Assembly (NCBI GenBank): GCA_039602395.1
Contig: JBCNJP010000023.1
Location: 87,694,451-87,758,450 of the forward strand
From: Deinandra increscens subsp. villosa
Lineage: Eukaryota; Streptophyta; Magnoliopsida; Asterales; Asteraceae
DNA: 64,000 nt
Direction: 5' to 3'
Made by a program: the position numbers and the translations under genes. The first letter of the stretch is position 1, and each line of letters begins with the position of its first letter. The notes beneath the pieces were generated by a model. The model searched no databases, was not told where the DNA came from, and saw only the letters and a list, made by a program, of their open reading frames with translations. Shown in pieces: positions 52,641 through 63,780 of this stretch.

Positions 52641-54059
52641 ATTTAGCAAACAAGTCAAGGTAAAATGAAAACTTGCATAACTCACTCAAAATTTGGGCAA
52701 TTTATGAACCAACATCTCCAAATCTTACTTTTAATATATAAACATCAAGTCCAAATAGCAACCACACCATTAAAACAAGATTTACATGCCCAACCAATTT
52801 GCAAAGTCCACTTTTCACAGAAAATGACAGCTTTGAGTACCCAACTTGCAGCTGTGTTTTGACTGACCAAACGGGGGTTTTAGAAAGTGTGCGAGTAGCC
52901 GTTGTAAAGCTAAGACATCCTACTTTACTAGGGAAAAAGAATCAATCAGTTTCGATGAAAATTGAGCATGTTATGACAGCTGCAAGTTGACCAAAAATCT
53001 GGTCAAAGCTGTTTGGAATTTCAAGTTGGCAAAAGTCTAGAATTTCGATTTCTATGCTACCATATAGTTATCCAACATACATCAACACAATTGTAATCAA
53101 AATAACATGAGATTTCTGGTCCTAACATGATCATACCATTTTCATAGCAAAATCTCATCTTATTGCTAGCATTTAAGCACATTACACCCAAAACCCATAA
53201 CCAAACACCCAACAATCATTTAGAACACTTGAAGCTTAACCCAACCCTCAATTTCCAGATCCAAACCCCTCCACAAATCTGTCCCAAATCGTGAACTAAT
53301 ATATCTTGAGCCAAATCAAGATTCATGAGCACACCAACACCACATTTAGCACAAAAACACAAAATAACACACATGCAACTAACAAATTCCGGATTTCAAA
53401 ACTTAGGGTTTACCAATTTGAAGAAGAAATCGCAGGTTGGAAGAGAGGGGAGGAAGAAGAAGCTTGCTTAAGTGTCCTTGTAGCTTGATTTAGCTTCCAA
53501 GCTCCAAATCTTGCTCCTTGATGCTTGATTTTCACGAAATTGCAAGTGTGTATGTGTGTGCGTGATTTTGAAGGTGAGAGGGGGGAGGTGGAGCTGATGA
53601 AGATCGTGAAGAATGAGGGAGAGATGAGTTTTAAGCAGATTTTTCTTTTAAAAGAAATTACATGTTTGGTCCCTCAAATTTCAATTTAAACAAAACAAGC
53701 ATAAAACTTATATTAAGTGGGTTTTTGCTAAAAAGTTGTAAAGTAAAAATTCTAAAAATGTTTCCAAGTGTTTTTAACTCATTTAACATGTAGGGTTTAG
53801 TCGGGTTGTATAAATTTATCATTTATACATAAAAATCCAAATTTCGCGCGAAGCCCGGTTTCGCATAAAAATGCAAATTTCACAACTAACACATAAGATC
53901 ACGAAATAAGTTCACGAAACAAGTTACTAATATTAATTAGCAAGTAATCATGAATAAACATGTAATCATACAAATAACGGGTCTCGGGTTCGTTAACGGA
54001 ACTAACAGGACTAACGGAAAAACTTAACGGAGTTAACTTGGGAAGTTACAGTTGTCACA
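52619..54059 (-). repeat. gypsy 5' LTR, truncated
   Basis: 1441 bp, colinear with 49190-50630. Ends abruptly at TCGGAAG, a 7-base sequence also present in the LTR at the matching position (49191), which suggests a microhomology-mediated deletion. Confidence 0.9.
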
Positions 54060-54989
54060 GTGGTGATCATCCAAAACCAACGATAATACTAGAGGCAGTT
54101 GCGTCACAAGAAATGTGGTTTTGGCATGCTTTTTTTGGTGTTGCAGGTTCGAATAATGACATAAACGTGCTAAATCATTCAACGTTGTTCACGATTGAGT
54201 TGAAAGGTATTGCTTCGAAAGCTCCTTTTATTGTTAATGGTCGGGAATACAAACGGGGCTACTACCTTGCCGATGGTATATATCCCACTTGGTCTACTTT
54301 TGTAAAAGCGTATACACATCCATATGCAATCAAGGAGAAGAAAATGAAGAAGGTGCAAGAAGCTGCAAGAAAAGACGTCGAAAGAGCGTTTCGTAGGTTA
54401 AAAGCTAAGTGGGCCATAATCGATCGAAAAGCATGGCCAACAGACACAAATTTGATGGAGAATATCATGTACGCTTGCATGATACTTCACAACATGACAT
54501 TGAAAGACGAGGGCGCGACTATATCACCGGTACACATTCGTGATCCTCCAGTCCAGCCGAACGACAATGAGGATGTTTATATGGAGATACGGGATAGCGA
54601 GACACACTTTCAGCTACGATTCGACATTACGGAACACATCGCCGCAAACTTGGAAGTCGAGCTAACGGAAGCAGAGATAAACGCAAATCCTCCAACCTAG
54701 ATTTGTATGTTATTTTTTAGTTTGAAGAATAAATGGTGGTTGTTTATTTTTTTTAGGAATTTGGTAATTTTTTATTTTATTTTAGGACTTTGTAATTTTT
54801 ATTTTTAAATTAATGAATTTTATGTTTTTATTTTATTTTATGCAAAACATCAATTCTACATAAAATTTCTTTCTCCTAATTGCACCCCATGATTGGTCAC
54901 AATTATGTTTCAAATGGTTGCCTTAGGCCGCCATACCCCCTTAGAGTGAGTTAGTTTTAATTCCCTCCCTATGTATATTATCGATCTAA

Positions 54990-55726
54990 ATCCACCCGTT
55001 CAATTCTACATCTCTCTCTTCGATCTCCTTCTTCTCAGCTTACATCAATCGCACATTCTGTCCTTATTTTCCCCTAGCACGGACTCACGGTCGCTTAATT
55101 CTCCTTCTACAGCTAGCAAAAAACTAATCTGCCCAAGTTGACATTTTGTTGGTGAATCATTTCAACTGACTCAACGCAACAGTCTTGCGACACCAAGTTC
55201 AATCACTGCTATCGAGTCAAATCTAGATCTGCCCAATCAGATCAGCTGATACCCCTTAACTTACAGAAGATGTTATAGCTGTTTCCCTAAGGTAACTTTC
55301 CGATTAATTATTTCTATTGCATCTTGATTAAAGTTTTCTTAGTTTAGACTTGATTATCAAAGATTCAAAGGTAACCGGTCAACGCAACCAACTCAATAAA
55401 CCATTTAAATTTAAATCATGTTGTTGTGGACTAGCTTAATCTTCTCATTATCAACTGTATATGTTTGTTATATAACCTAATCTACATGAATAAAAGAATT
55501 ATGTTTCACCTTGAATTGTTCCAGAGCGTTTTCTTGATTATATATGTACTTCATGTAGTCTCTCTCTCTCTCTCTTCTATCTAGGGTGTCAGAGTTAGAA
55601 TGGATGAGGATGATAGGGTTTGCATCACAGTTTATCTCGATGGAGATGAAGTTCGTGTCGAAGAAAGTGAAGAAAAGAAAGAAGATGGAAAGTTTCCGAT
55701 TGGCGAAAAACTGAGGAGCAGTCATG
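54990..55726 (+). pseudogene. 5' part of an unidentified gene (two exons)
   Basis: A CT-rich leader (CATCTCTCTCTTCGATCTCC near 55010) ends at CTAAG|GTAACT (55291). An intron runs to TTCTATCTAG (55584). Exon 2 has ATG at 55600 encoding MDEDDRVCITVYLDGDEVRV then an acidic/Lys-rich stretch to SSHG, and ends at CATG|GTAATG (55726). No following exon is found before the transposon debris at 56080, so it looks 3'-truncated; it may be a real gene front or a captured one. Family not recognised. Confidence 0.45.
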
Positions 55727-56080
55727 GTAATGATCTCCAACCCCTTTTGTTACTAATTTCAGTTCTAATTTTGTTGATAACATAGATAAATTATAGTGAT
55801 GAAAATTGGGACCTTTTGAGTTTGTCGTCTTGTGATTTCAACGCATATTGCTCGTATCTTCATCTGCATAACATCATAGCATAGCATATGGATAGCTTAT
55901 GTTGGTGATTTTTTAGTTGTGTTTATTTTACCATCTATCAAAAGAGGTTACCGAGTAGGCTTGACCAGCAACGCATAAAAACATACCCCGGCCATGAATG
56001 GTTTTAGGTCGATGTTTATAAATATCTGATGATTTAATTTATCAATTCCTCCTCATCTTCATGAGAAGAGCTTAAGGCTA
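55727..56080 (+). other. intron-like sequence downstream of exon 2
   Basis: No further exon or repeat recognised. Confidence 0.35.
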
Positions 56081-56081
56081 A

Positions 56082-56120
56082 GGCTAAGTGTAGTGGACAT
56101 GAAGTTTATTTTTTTGCTGG
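56082..56120 (+). mobile_element. Harbinger-type terminus
   Basis: TAA|GGCTAAGTGTAGTGGACATG matches the start of the element at 57314 (GGCTAAGTGTAGTGGTCA). No matching inverted end was found, so it is a single end. Confidence 0.4.
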
Positions 56121-56329
56121 ATAGCGTCCCATAGTGCTCGGGTCACCCCTCCCCCCGGGGCGCTATGGGCTAGAAATTGGTGAGGGGCGTTGCCCACATA
56201 ACACCGTGAAGTGGGGAGTTTGGAGGAATTTGAAAACGGCTCTTTTCCCTTTTTAAATTTGAAAACGACTCTTTGCCTCGACTTACCATGGATCTTCTTC
56301 AGTGATCGTGGTTGCGTTTCCCTCTGCTC

Positions 56330-57000
56330 TCGTTTACTTGTGATATTTTGCCATGTGGCCATTCTTCCCATAGTTATAACAACTATAAGGAAACTACTTA
56401 CCGTTGCTCCTCCCTCTCTTCTCATCATAGATTTCACCTACCGTTGTTGAGTCACTTTTCCTTTCCGATCGTCCTTCTTTTGATCCTAATTTTGGATCGT
56501 CTTTGCTATGGTTTCCTTTGTTCTTGTCCCTAGCTTGCCTTTTTCTGCTATATAACACCTTGTCCTCATCTACTTTGATCAAGGTTCCAACCAACTGTTT
56601 AGCTAAAGCCTCCGGCTGCTAGAAAAATTTCAAACTTGGTTAAAGTGGATTGAGTAGGCCACTCTTGTATTGCAGTAATAAAGCTCCTTATTTCGATTTG
56701 AACCCATAGATGATGATTCGCTCATCTGGGCCTCACTTATTTTTGGCTACATCAAGATCATTTATTTCTCAACACGAATTCTTAATCTTTCAAAAATATT
56801 AAGGATCGGCAAGTCTCCCTGTGATGTCGTCATTAGTTCACCGTGAAGCATTTGAAACCTTGCAACATTCTTTTTCGAGAACCATGTATTTCCTTACCGT
56901 TGTTTTGATGATGAAAATGGCACATTCTGCTCTAATTATCGCTCCATTGATTTCGTTTGTGGGTAACAGTGTCTCTGAGCCATTTACCATGTTCCATAAA
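56330..57000 (-). pseudogene. decayed copia gag fragment (tentative)
   Basis: One minus-strand frame gives YSCYNYGKNGHMAKYHK near 56380, a zinc knuckle with two cysteines replaced by tyrosine. Upstream are Lys/Arg-rich pieces (RSERKSDSTTVGEIYDEKRG) as in copia gag hinge regions. Many stops and frame changes. Assigned by pattern only. Confidence 0.35.
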
Positions 57001-57313
57001 TCTTGGCTTTGAAGCTACGACTTGATACATGTAGCCTAGATCTCTTACGTAAAACACTTAAATAAATAATAATAGTAATAGTAATAATAAACTTACGGGG
57101 CAATTGCATATTTCCCTTACAAACTTAAAAAATTGCATATATACCTGGTCTAAAATTTTAATTTCATATATCATCTCCCTTATTAACAAATACTGCAAAT
57201 TTACTCATTTTAGTTTATTTTATTAAAAATAAATTATAGAAAGACTCTTTTATTTATTCGTGATCCAAACCTAATTAAGTACACTAATATAAACATGGAA
57301 CTTTGATTCTTAG

Positions 57314-58984
57314 GCTAAGTGTAGTGGTCAAGCCCCTTCAAGCCCCTCCCTTGGGCGTTTTCTACCATGTGGTAGATGACGTGGCAAGGGGCTTGATCAC
57401 AAAATGTGGTGTAGTGGTTAAAGCCCCATCAAGCCCCTAGCAATCATTAGTTAATTATTTTTTTTTCAATTTAAAATAAAGCAAATTAAATAAAAGCTAC
57501 TTTTATTTAAATAAAACAAAACACTTAAAAAAATTTACATTATTAATCTAAACTAGATGCCATATTTCTTGTTAATCGTTTCCCTCTTTTTCATTGCAAG
57601 TGCTAACGCCATTTCAACGGTTGGAAGCGTTTTCAAAAAATTCTATATCCTTATCAAATTGACGTTCTCTAAGGAAATCCATTTGTTCTTGCCTCAAACT
57701 AACTAAACGTTTGAGGTTGCCGACGATTTCTTCTTGATATTCGAGGTTAGCAGTTTCTTGGGTAGACTTTTCTCGGCCGCTTGATGAAGACGCTCACTTA
57801 GCCCTTGAGAAGTCCCGACCAACGGGTCTCCCACTCTCCACGTCAACCGGCTCAACCTCATCATCGGAGCCATTTAAGTTAGATGTTAAATGTCCGAGCG
57901 TCCGACCCAAAGACTCGGGACCTGCAGAAGACAATGTTTTTGATTTCTTTGTGGGTCGTTTTGTTCTTCTTGTGAGATCAGGTTGCGAGCACCACTTCTG
58001 GCTATCGTGGAGAAGTCTCCAACACTTCAAGTATGGGAATGGTCCTCTTTCGTTTTGGATCTCGCCCAAAGTTTTTCTCGAATGTCCACGTCGCTTTGAC
58101 TGCTTGCCCAACCAACCCGAATGCGATCATAAATGTTGGAGAAAAACTGACATTTTTTTGTTTATGTCAGTCCACTTTCCCGAAATGGAGTTGGGGGAGG
58201 GGGGGGGGGGTATTCACCCTTATTTAACAAACCGAAAAAATTACGTCGAATAGCGCCCAAAAATTGGGTCTTGTCTTGATTGTTAGCTAAAAAAAAAATT
58301 TAGATTGCTACCATTTTAGCTAAAAAAGAAAAAAAATATATATTATTAAAGTTGTAGCTAAAAATAAAAAATATATATATTATATGTTAATAAAGTGTTA
58401 CCTAAAAATAAAAAATATATATATTAAATTTTACCTTTGTAGGGGACGCTTCGAGCCAAGCTCGACAATGAGCATATGTCTCTTCATCCGTCCAAAGTTC
58501 GACATGTTTCTTCTCCCACTTGTCGGTCTCTTTCTTTTTGTGAGATCTTTTACCTTTTGGTTTTGAACCTCCCACATCTTGCATTTCGTAAACCAATTCG
58601 TCATCATCCCCTTGAGATTGTTGAGATTTTTGTTGTGGAGATTGTTGTTTTAATGAGATTGTTGTTGAAAAGGTTAATTTTGTGGTGATTGTTGTTGTTG
58701 AGATTATTGCTGAAAAGGTTGAGTTTGTGGTGGTTGTTGAAAGGCTTGATATTGTTGTTGCGAGAAAGCGTGAAAACCGAATATTTGGTTGAAACCGTAA
58801 GGATGTTGTGTAGGTGGTGCGCCCATATTCGCGATATACCGAAACAACGCTTCATTGGTCGGTGTTTGTGGCGATTCGTTACCACCGGTTCGCAGAGCTC
58901 CGAATGGTAGTCCGTTGGGAAACATTTAAAAAAAAGGAGAGATGTAGAAGATAGTAGAGGGTGAGAAGTTATGTGTTTTTTTAA
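57314..58984 (-). mobile_element. PIF/Harbinger-type element carrying an accessory gene, right end lost
   Basis: Left end TTA|GGCTAAGTGTAGTGGTCAAG with subterminal GGTGTAGTGGTTAAAGCCCC repeat. The gene inside runs leftwards. The right terminus is missing; copia RT sequence begins at about 58985. Confidence 0.45.
57610..58925 (-). pseudogene. Harbinger ORF1-like Myb/trihelix protein
   Basis: Starts MFPNGLPFGALRTGG at 58925, with a Gln/Pro-rich stretch (QQQYQAFQQPPQTQPFQQ). After a low-complexity frame break comes ELWTDEETYAHCRAWLEAS, a Myb/SANT-like start, then an apparent intron (58430 to about 58240). The next part has KWTDINKKMSVF, PFPYLKCWRLLHDSQKWC and ends near GRPVGRDFSRAK, followed after a stop by REKSTQETANLEYQEEIVGN (57760-57610). 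This order is that of the plant transposon-associated protein often mislabelled glutathione S-transferase T3-like. Several frame breaks; a G run at 58196-58210 is one likely cause. Confidence 0.65.
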
Positions 58985-59970
58985 AGTGCTTGTCAAGGTC
59001 CCTCTTTGTTTCTTGGATCTTTTTCTCGTCTTTACCGGTAATTATGATGTTATCCACGTAGATTAGAATTGCCACAAAGGTCTGTCCCTCCTTTAACGTG
59101 AAGAGAGAGTGATCTGCAACAGATTATATGAATCCAATGTCAAGCAAGGTTGTGGTGAATTTGTAGTACCAATTGCGCGAGGCCTGTTTCAACCCATACA
59201 AAGACTTTATCAGCTTGCACACCCTCGTATCCTTTTCGTTTATGAAGCCTGATGGCACTTTCATGTAAACTTCCTCTTCGAGATCTCCATGTAGGAATGC
59301 ATTGTTGACATCCAATTGGTGCGCAATCCAGTTTCCTTTGGTGGCAATGGTGAGGAGCGTTCTAACAGTTATCAGTTTACAACTGGTGCGAATGTATCAT
59401 CGAAATCAACTCCTTCAAGTTGCGTATAACCCTTTGCAACCAAGCGAGCTTTATACCTTTCAACCTCTTCATTCGGTTTATATTTGATCTTGTAAATCCA
59501 CTTGGATTCGATGACCTTCTTCCCCTTTGGTAATTCTTCACTTCTTTAAGGGTCCACGTACAATTTTTTCTAATGCCCTTATCTCCTTTTTCATTGCCTC
59601 CTTCCATCTTTCATCTTGTGATGCTTGATAAAAATTCTTTGGTTCTTCATCCGAGGTGATCGCAGCTAGGAATGCCCTGCGAGCACTAGAAAATTTTTCA
59701 TAAAGAAATGTAATGTGTGAGAGTGTATTCGAGGAGGTTCCATGATTGGCAGCGGGTTGCGTGTGATCTATGGATGGGAGAAGCTTAACAATGTAGTCAT
59801 TTAAGTGTTTAGGCCTTGATTTGCTTCTCTTTTCTCTCGGTTCTGTGATGTGCTCATTTTGGACGTCTTGAAGTCCATTGTCTTCAAGGTGATTTTCTTC
59901 ATTTTGAGTGACATGAGGCCCACCGCCATCGTTCGATTGAAATCCAAAATCATCACTTTGTTCCACATAT
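58985..59970 (-). pseudogene. copia RT fragment, frameshifted
   Basis: Minus-strand reading: a Lys-rich pre-RT part (EKRSKSRPKHLNDYIVKLLP), the RT entry (QDERWKEAMKKEIRALEK), MDVNNAFLHGDLEEEVYMKV, LIKSLYGLKQASRNWYYKF and finally IYVDNIIITGKDE, where the catalytic YVDD reads YVDN. At least three frame changes. The fragment ends at 58985 and its other side is cut at 59970 by the gypsy LTR. Confidence 0.8.
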
Positions 59971-60196
59971 TGATAGGAATTGAAGGAGAAATAACAGAGA
60001 AGAGAGGTTTAGCTTATCAATCGCATACCAACTTTATTGAGCTTAATGGTATTTAACAAACAATTATTAACTAACCAGCTTGTTAGTTACAAGTTACACT
60101 ACTAGTCCTCTGGCTATTGTACGAATTACAAATCAGACATATACTCACATTTACATTTATAACCCTCAAGAATGCTAACTATTACAATTCATATCA
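59971..60196 (-). repeat. 3' LTR of the decayed chromovirus
   Basis: 226 bp, TG...CA, short for a gypsy LTR but typical of compact chromoviruses. Includes CAATAAA-type signal (AAGCTCAATAAAGTTGG in minus sense near 60035). Confidence 0.8.
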
Positions 60197-60209
60197 ATAC
60201 TCCCCTCTT

Positions 60210-63200
60210 TTAAAGAGCGTTCTTGTCCTCAAGAATGGGTAAAAGAAGGAAACCTCAGTTGTAATTCCTCAGCATCTTCCCAAGTTGCATCCAAAACTGG
60301 TAAATCTTTCCACTGAATAAGCCATTTAACCCCCATGCGATTCCTTTCCTTATACATTTTAATATCCAGAACTTTAAAAGGCTGCAGCTTGAAGCGAGGC
60401 GCAACTGGAAAAGGAATAATATCAGCTAGATTTGGTGGTTCTGCTGCAACTTGTTTTAAAAGGGAGACATGAAAAGTAGGGTGTTATGAGCATCTTCAGG
60501 TAAGTCTAGCTTATAGGCTACAGGCCCAAATTTGCCAATAATCAGAAAAGGCCCATAGTATTTAGGCAGTAGTTTGGAGAACTTGTGCTCCCCTGAGGAG
60601 GTCTGCACATAAGGGTGTAATTTGACATAAACCCATGTGCCCACTTGAAATGTTGCTCAGATCTATGCTTATCAGCCATTTGTTTCATCCTATTCTTCAC
60701 CACATTCAAAGAATTCTTCAGAACATGAACCATATATTCCCTGTTAGTCAAAAGTTGATCCATAGCTTCGACTAACATACCTTTGGACATAAGGAGTGAA
60801 AATAGGAGGAGGGTAACCATATAAAGCCTGGAAAGGGGACATATGGATGGTAGTATGAAAAGAAGTGTTATACCACCAAGCTGCCAATGATAATCAATTA
60901 TGCCATTTATGAGGAATGTGCGTAACCATACATCTTAGACAAGATTCTAAGCACCTGTTGACAACTTCTGTCTGGCCATCTGTTTGAGGATGGTAGGCAG
61001 CAGAAAGAGCCAAAGAAATACCATTTAACTCAGTGAAATGCTTCCAAAAAGTACTAATGAAAATAGGATCTCTATCAGAAATAATGGTGTCGGGCCATCC
61101 ATGATGTAAAAAGACATTATCCAGGAATACTTAAGCAATCTGAGCTATAGTGTAGGGGTGTGCTACCGCCATTAAATAGGTATATTTATTGAGCCTATCT
61201 ACTGCCACAAATATAGTATCCTAGCCATTAGACTTGGGCAATCCCCCTATAAAATCCATTGAAATATCGGTAATGATATGAGATGGTGTTGGTAAAGGGT
61301 TTAAGAGACCTGGTTGAGCTACAGTCTCATACTTGGCTTTCTGACAAACTACACATTGTCTAACAAAGGTTCTCACATGTTTAGATAACCCTTTCCAAGT
61401 AAACACACTCCTGATCCTTTGAGTAGTGGCAAACACACCAGAATGACCCCCTTGAGGAGTAGCATGACACAAGGTTATGATTTCCTTCTGTAAATCAGGA
61501 ACATTACCCACAACAATCTTATTATTCTTGAACAAGGTAGCATTAGCAAAATGGTATTTAGGAATTGTGACACAATCCTTTAGTTGGCCAATTATCTTTT
61601 TAAGCCTAGTATCCAATGCCATGAATCTTGAATCTTAGTAAACAAGGTGGAATCCAAGGTAGAGATAGAAAGAGTCAACTACGTAGAAGCTTGAACCCTG
61701 GATAATGCATCTGCTGCAATATTTTCATTGCCCTGCTTATGAACTATCTCAAAGTCATAAGACATAAGCTTTGATAACCAAACATGTCGCAGAGGTGTTG
61801 AAATTTTTTGTTCCAGCAAGTGTTTTAGACTTTTCTGATCTGTCCTTATAATAAAATGCTTCAAGGACAAGTAGTGATGCCAATACTTCACTGCAAATAT
61901 AATAGCCATCAATTCTTTTTCATAGACAGAACAGAAAGGGATTGTTTCCTTGAGGATAATCCCTTACTAATAAAAGAGGATGATGCTCTTGCATTAAACT
62001 AGCTCCTATGCCTTTAGAAGATGCATTAGTTTCCAAAATGAAAGTCTTAGTAAAATCAGGCAGAGCTAATACTGGGGAGAGCTCAAAGATTTTTGCAAAG
62101 TTTGGAAGGAAACTGTAGAAGCCTCAGACCATTCAAAATTATCATTTCTTAACAAATAGTTCAATGGTCTAGCCATTAACCCAAAAATTTTAATAAACTA
62201 CCTATAATAGCCTGCTAAGCCCAAGAAACTACTCAATTCTTTAATAGTACAGGCATAGGCCACTCTTTAATTGCTTGAATTTTATTAGGATCTGTGGCCA
62301 CCCCCCACCAGAAATGTATGCCCCAAGTATTCTACTAAAGGTCCAGCAAAACTGCACTTAGACTCTTTGGCAAACAAAGAATTAGCTCTAAGAACCAATA
62401 AACCCTCTTTCAAATATACCAAGTGTTGAGCCATAGATTGACTGTAGATTAGGATATCATAAAAACATACTAACACAAACTTCCTTAAGAAATTCTAGAA
62501 AGTTGCATTCATCAACGATTGAAAAGTGGCTGGGGCATTGGTTAACCCAAAGGGCATCACCATAAATTCATAATGGCCTTGATGTGTTCTAAAAGTTGTT
62601 TTAAACACATCATTCTCATTCATTCTAATTTGATGGTAACCTGATCTGAGGTCCAACTTAGAAAAGAAACAAGCACCCACCAACTAATCTAAAAGTTCCT
62701 CAATCAATGGAATAGGGTAGCTATTTTTAATTGTAGCATCATTCAATCTCCCATAGTCAATGCAAAGTCTCCAAGTACCATCCTTCTTTTTAACTAAAAC
62801 CACTGCTGCAGCAAAGGGGCTAGAACTATTTCTAATCACATGAATTTCTAACAGTTCTTAGACTGATTTTTCAATAATATCCTTCTGAAAAGATTGATAT
62901 CTATAAGGCTTTTGGCTTATAACCATAGACTCATCTTGTAATTGAATGTTATGATCAAAAGATCTCATTGGAGGTAATCCAACTGGAACTTGGAAAACAT
63001 CAGAAAATTCCTCCAATAATTGTTCTAAGGCCTCAGTTTTCTGCCCTGATCCACCCTGGTAGCATGGCTAAACTGCTCATCATTCCCATCCGATTTCATA
63101 AACAAAAGATGAGCTTCAGAAATATGACTACCCTGCCCTAATAAGTGATCCATTTTTTCTGCAGAGCACACTGAAACTTGATTAGAATCACTGCCTTTTA

Positions 63201-63780
63201 ACATATGCACCTTATCCCCCACTTGAAATTGAATAGTTAAATTCTAAAGTTCCATACTATATCATTCAAAGTGAACAACCACTGGACCCCCAAGACCATA
63301 TCATAATATTCTAATTATAATGCCCATACATCGGCTGTGAACCATAGCCCTTGCATACACCATTGAAACCCCTTACAGACCTTAGCACAATTCAACTTAT
63401 CCCCATTGGCTACACTGACCATATTAGCAACTTCTTTTAATGGCCAACCTAATTTTTGTGCCAGTTTTTCATTTATAAAATTGTGAGCGGATCCTAAGTC
63501 AATTAGAATGTGTAATTATACCAATGGTACCTAAAACTTCCATTGTAGAAAATGATGGAATTCCCATAATGGCATGAATAGAAATCCGTGGTTCATCAGT
63601 TTCTGCCCCCATTTCATCTTGTATATCCTCCTCAAAATCAACTATTCCAAAGTATATAGTTGTTTGTTTGGGCATTTATGAGTTTGTGTATACTTTTCAT
63701 TGCATCAAAAACACTCTCCCTTAGATCTTTTTTCCTCGATTTCTTCACTAGTTAACCTCCTTATTGGATTCAATTTTTGA
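60210..63780 (-). pseudogene. chromovirus gag end, protease, RT, RNase H, integrase, chromodomain; many breaks
   Basis: From 63780 leftwards: zinc knuckle CNEKYTQTHKC with the first cysteine pair followed by a stop; protease LGSAHNFINEKLAQKLGW where D-S-G reads D-L-G; RT FSKLDLRSGYHQIRMNE and MPFGLTNAPATFQSLMN (62683-62495), then VLVCFYDILIYS where the F-D-D core reads F-Y-D; RNase H (TDQKSLKHLLEQK, ADALSRVQ, 61912-61679); integrase (HATPQGGHSGVFATTQRI, CVVCQKAKYE, SMDFIGGLPKSNG, SDRDPIF, TDGQTEVVNRCLE; 61622-60870); GPF region (PKYYGPFLIIGKFGPVAYKL) and chromodomain (LIQWKDLPVLDATWEDAEEL, near 60300). At least six stops or frame changes. Confidence 0.85.

Larger units (their letters stand above)
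47967..54059 (-). mobile_element. Ty3/gypsy (Tekay-type chromovirus), internally deleted
   Basis: Flanked by GTGGT on both sides (47962-47966, 54060-54064), inside the HARBI1 gene. The 3' LTR is complete (47967-50630, 2664 bp, TGTGACAACTG ... GGGTGTGACA in minus-strand sense). The 5' LTR keeps only its first 1441 bp (52619-54059) and joins directly to RT coding sequence. The matching LTR parts differ at about a dozen positions, roughly 99% identity. Gag, protease, primer site and the first part of RT are missing. Confidence 0.9.
44836..54700 (+). pseudogene. HARBI1-like Harbinger transposase, split by two retroelements
   Basis: Three coding pieces: 44836-45119 (MVRPRPKYILPHELITSSSS, Ser-rich N-terminus), 47595-47966 (NDVESNFECFTFRFDARGRP, KYRGQYHRG) and 54065-54700 (DHPKPTIILEAVASQEMWFW to the stop). 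The DDE_4 catalytic residues are all visible: D in GSIDCMHWEW, D in SNNDINVL, E in VERAFRRLKAKW. Combined length is about 430 codons, normal for the family. Piece 2 and piece 3 join in frame at the GTGGT duplication. Near 45085 one base is missing, so piece 1 is out of frame over its last dozen codons. As it stands no full protein can be made. Confidence 0.9.
44530..54940 (+). mobile_element. PIF/Harbinger transposon with two nested LTR insertions
   Basis: Ends GGGTGGGGGGTATG (left) and CATACCCCC (right) are short GC-rich inverted repeats of Harbinger type. Flanks read TAA on the left and TTA on the right, so exact limits are uncertain. Without the solo LTR and gypsy element it is about 1.85 kb and holds one HARBI1-like gene with a TATATAAA box at 44744-44752 and start codon at 44836. 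Confidence 0.6.
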
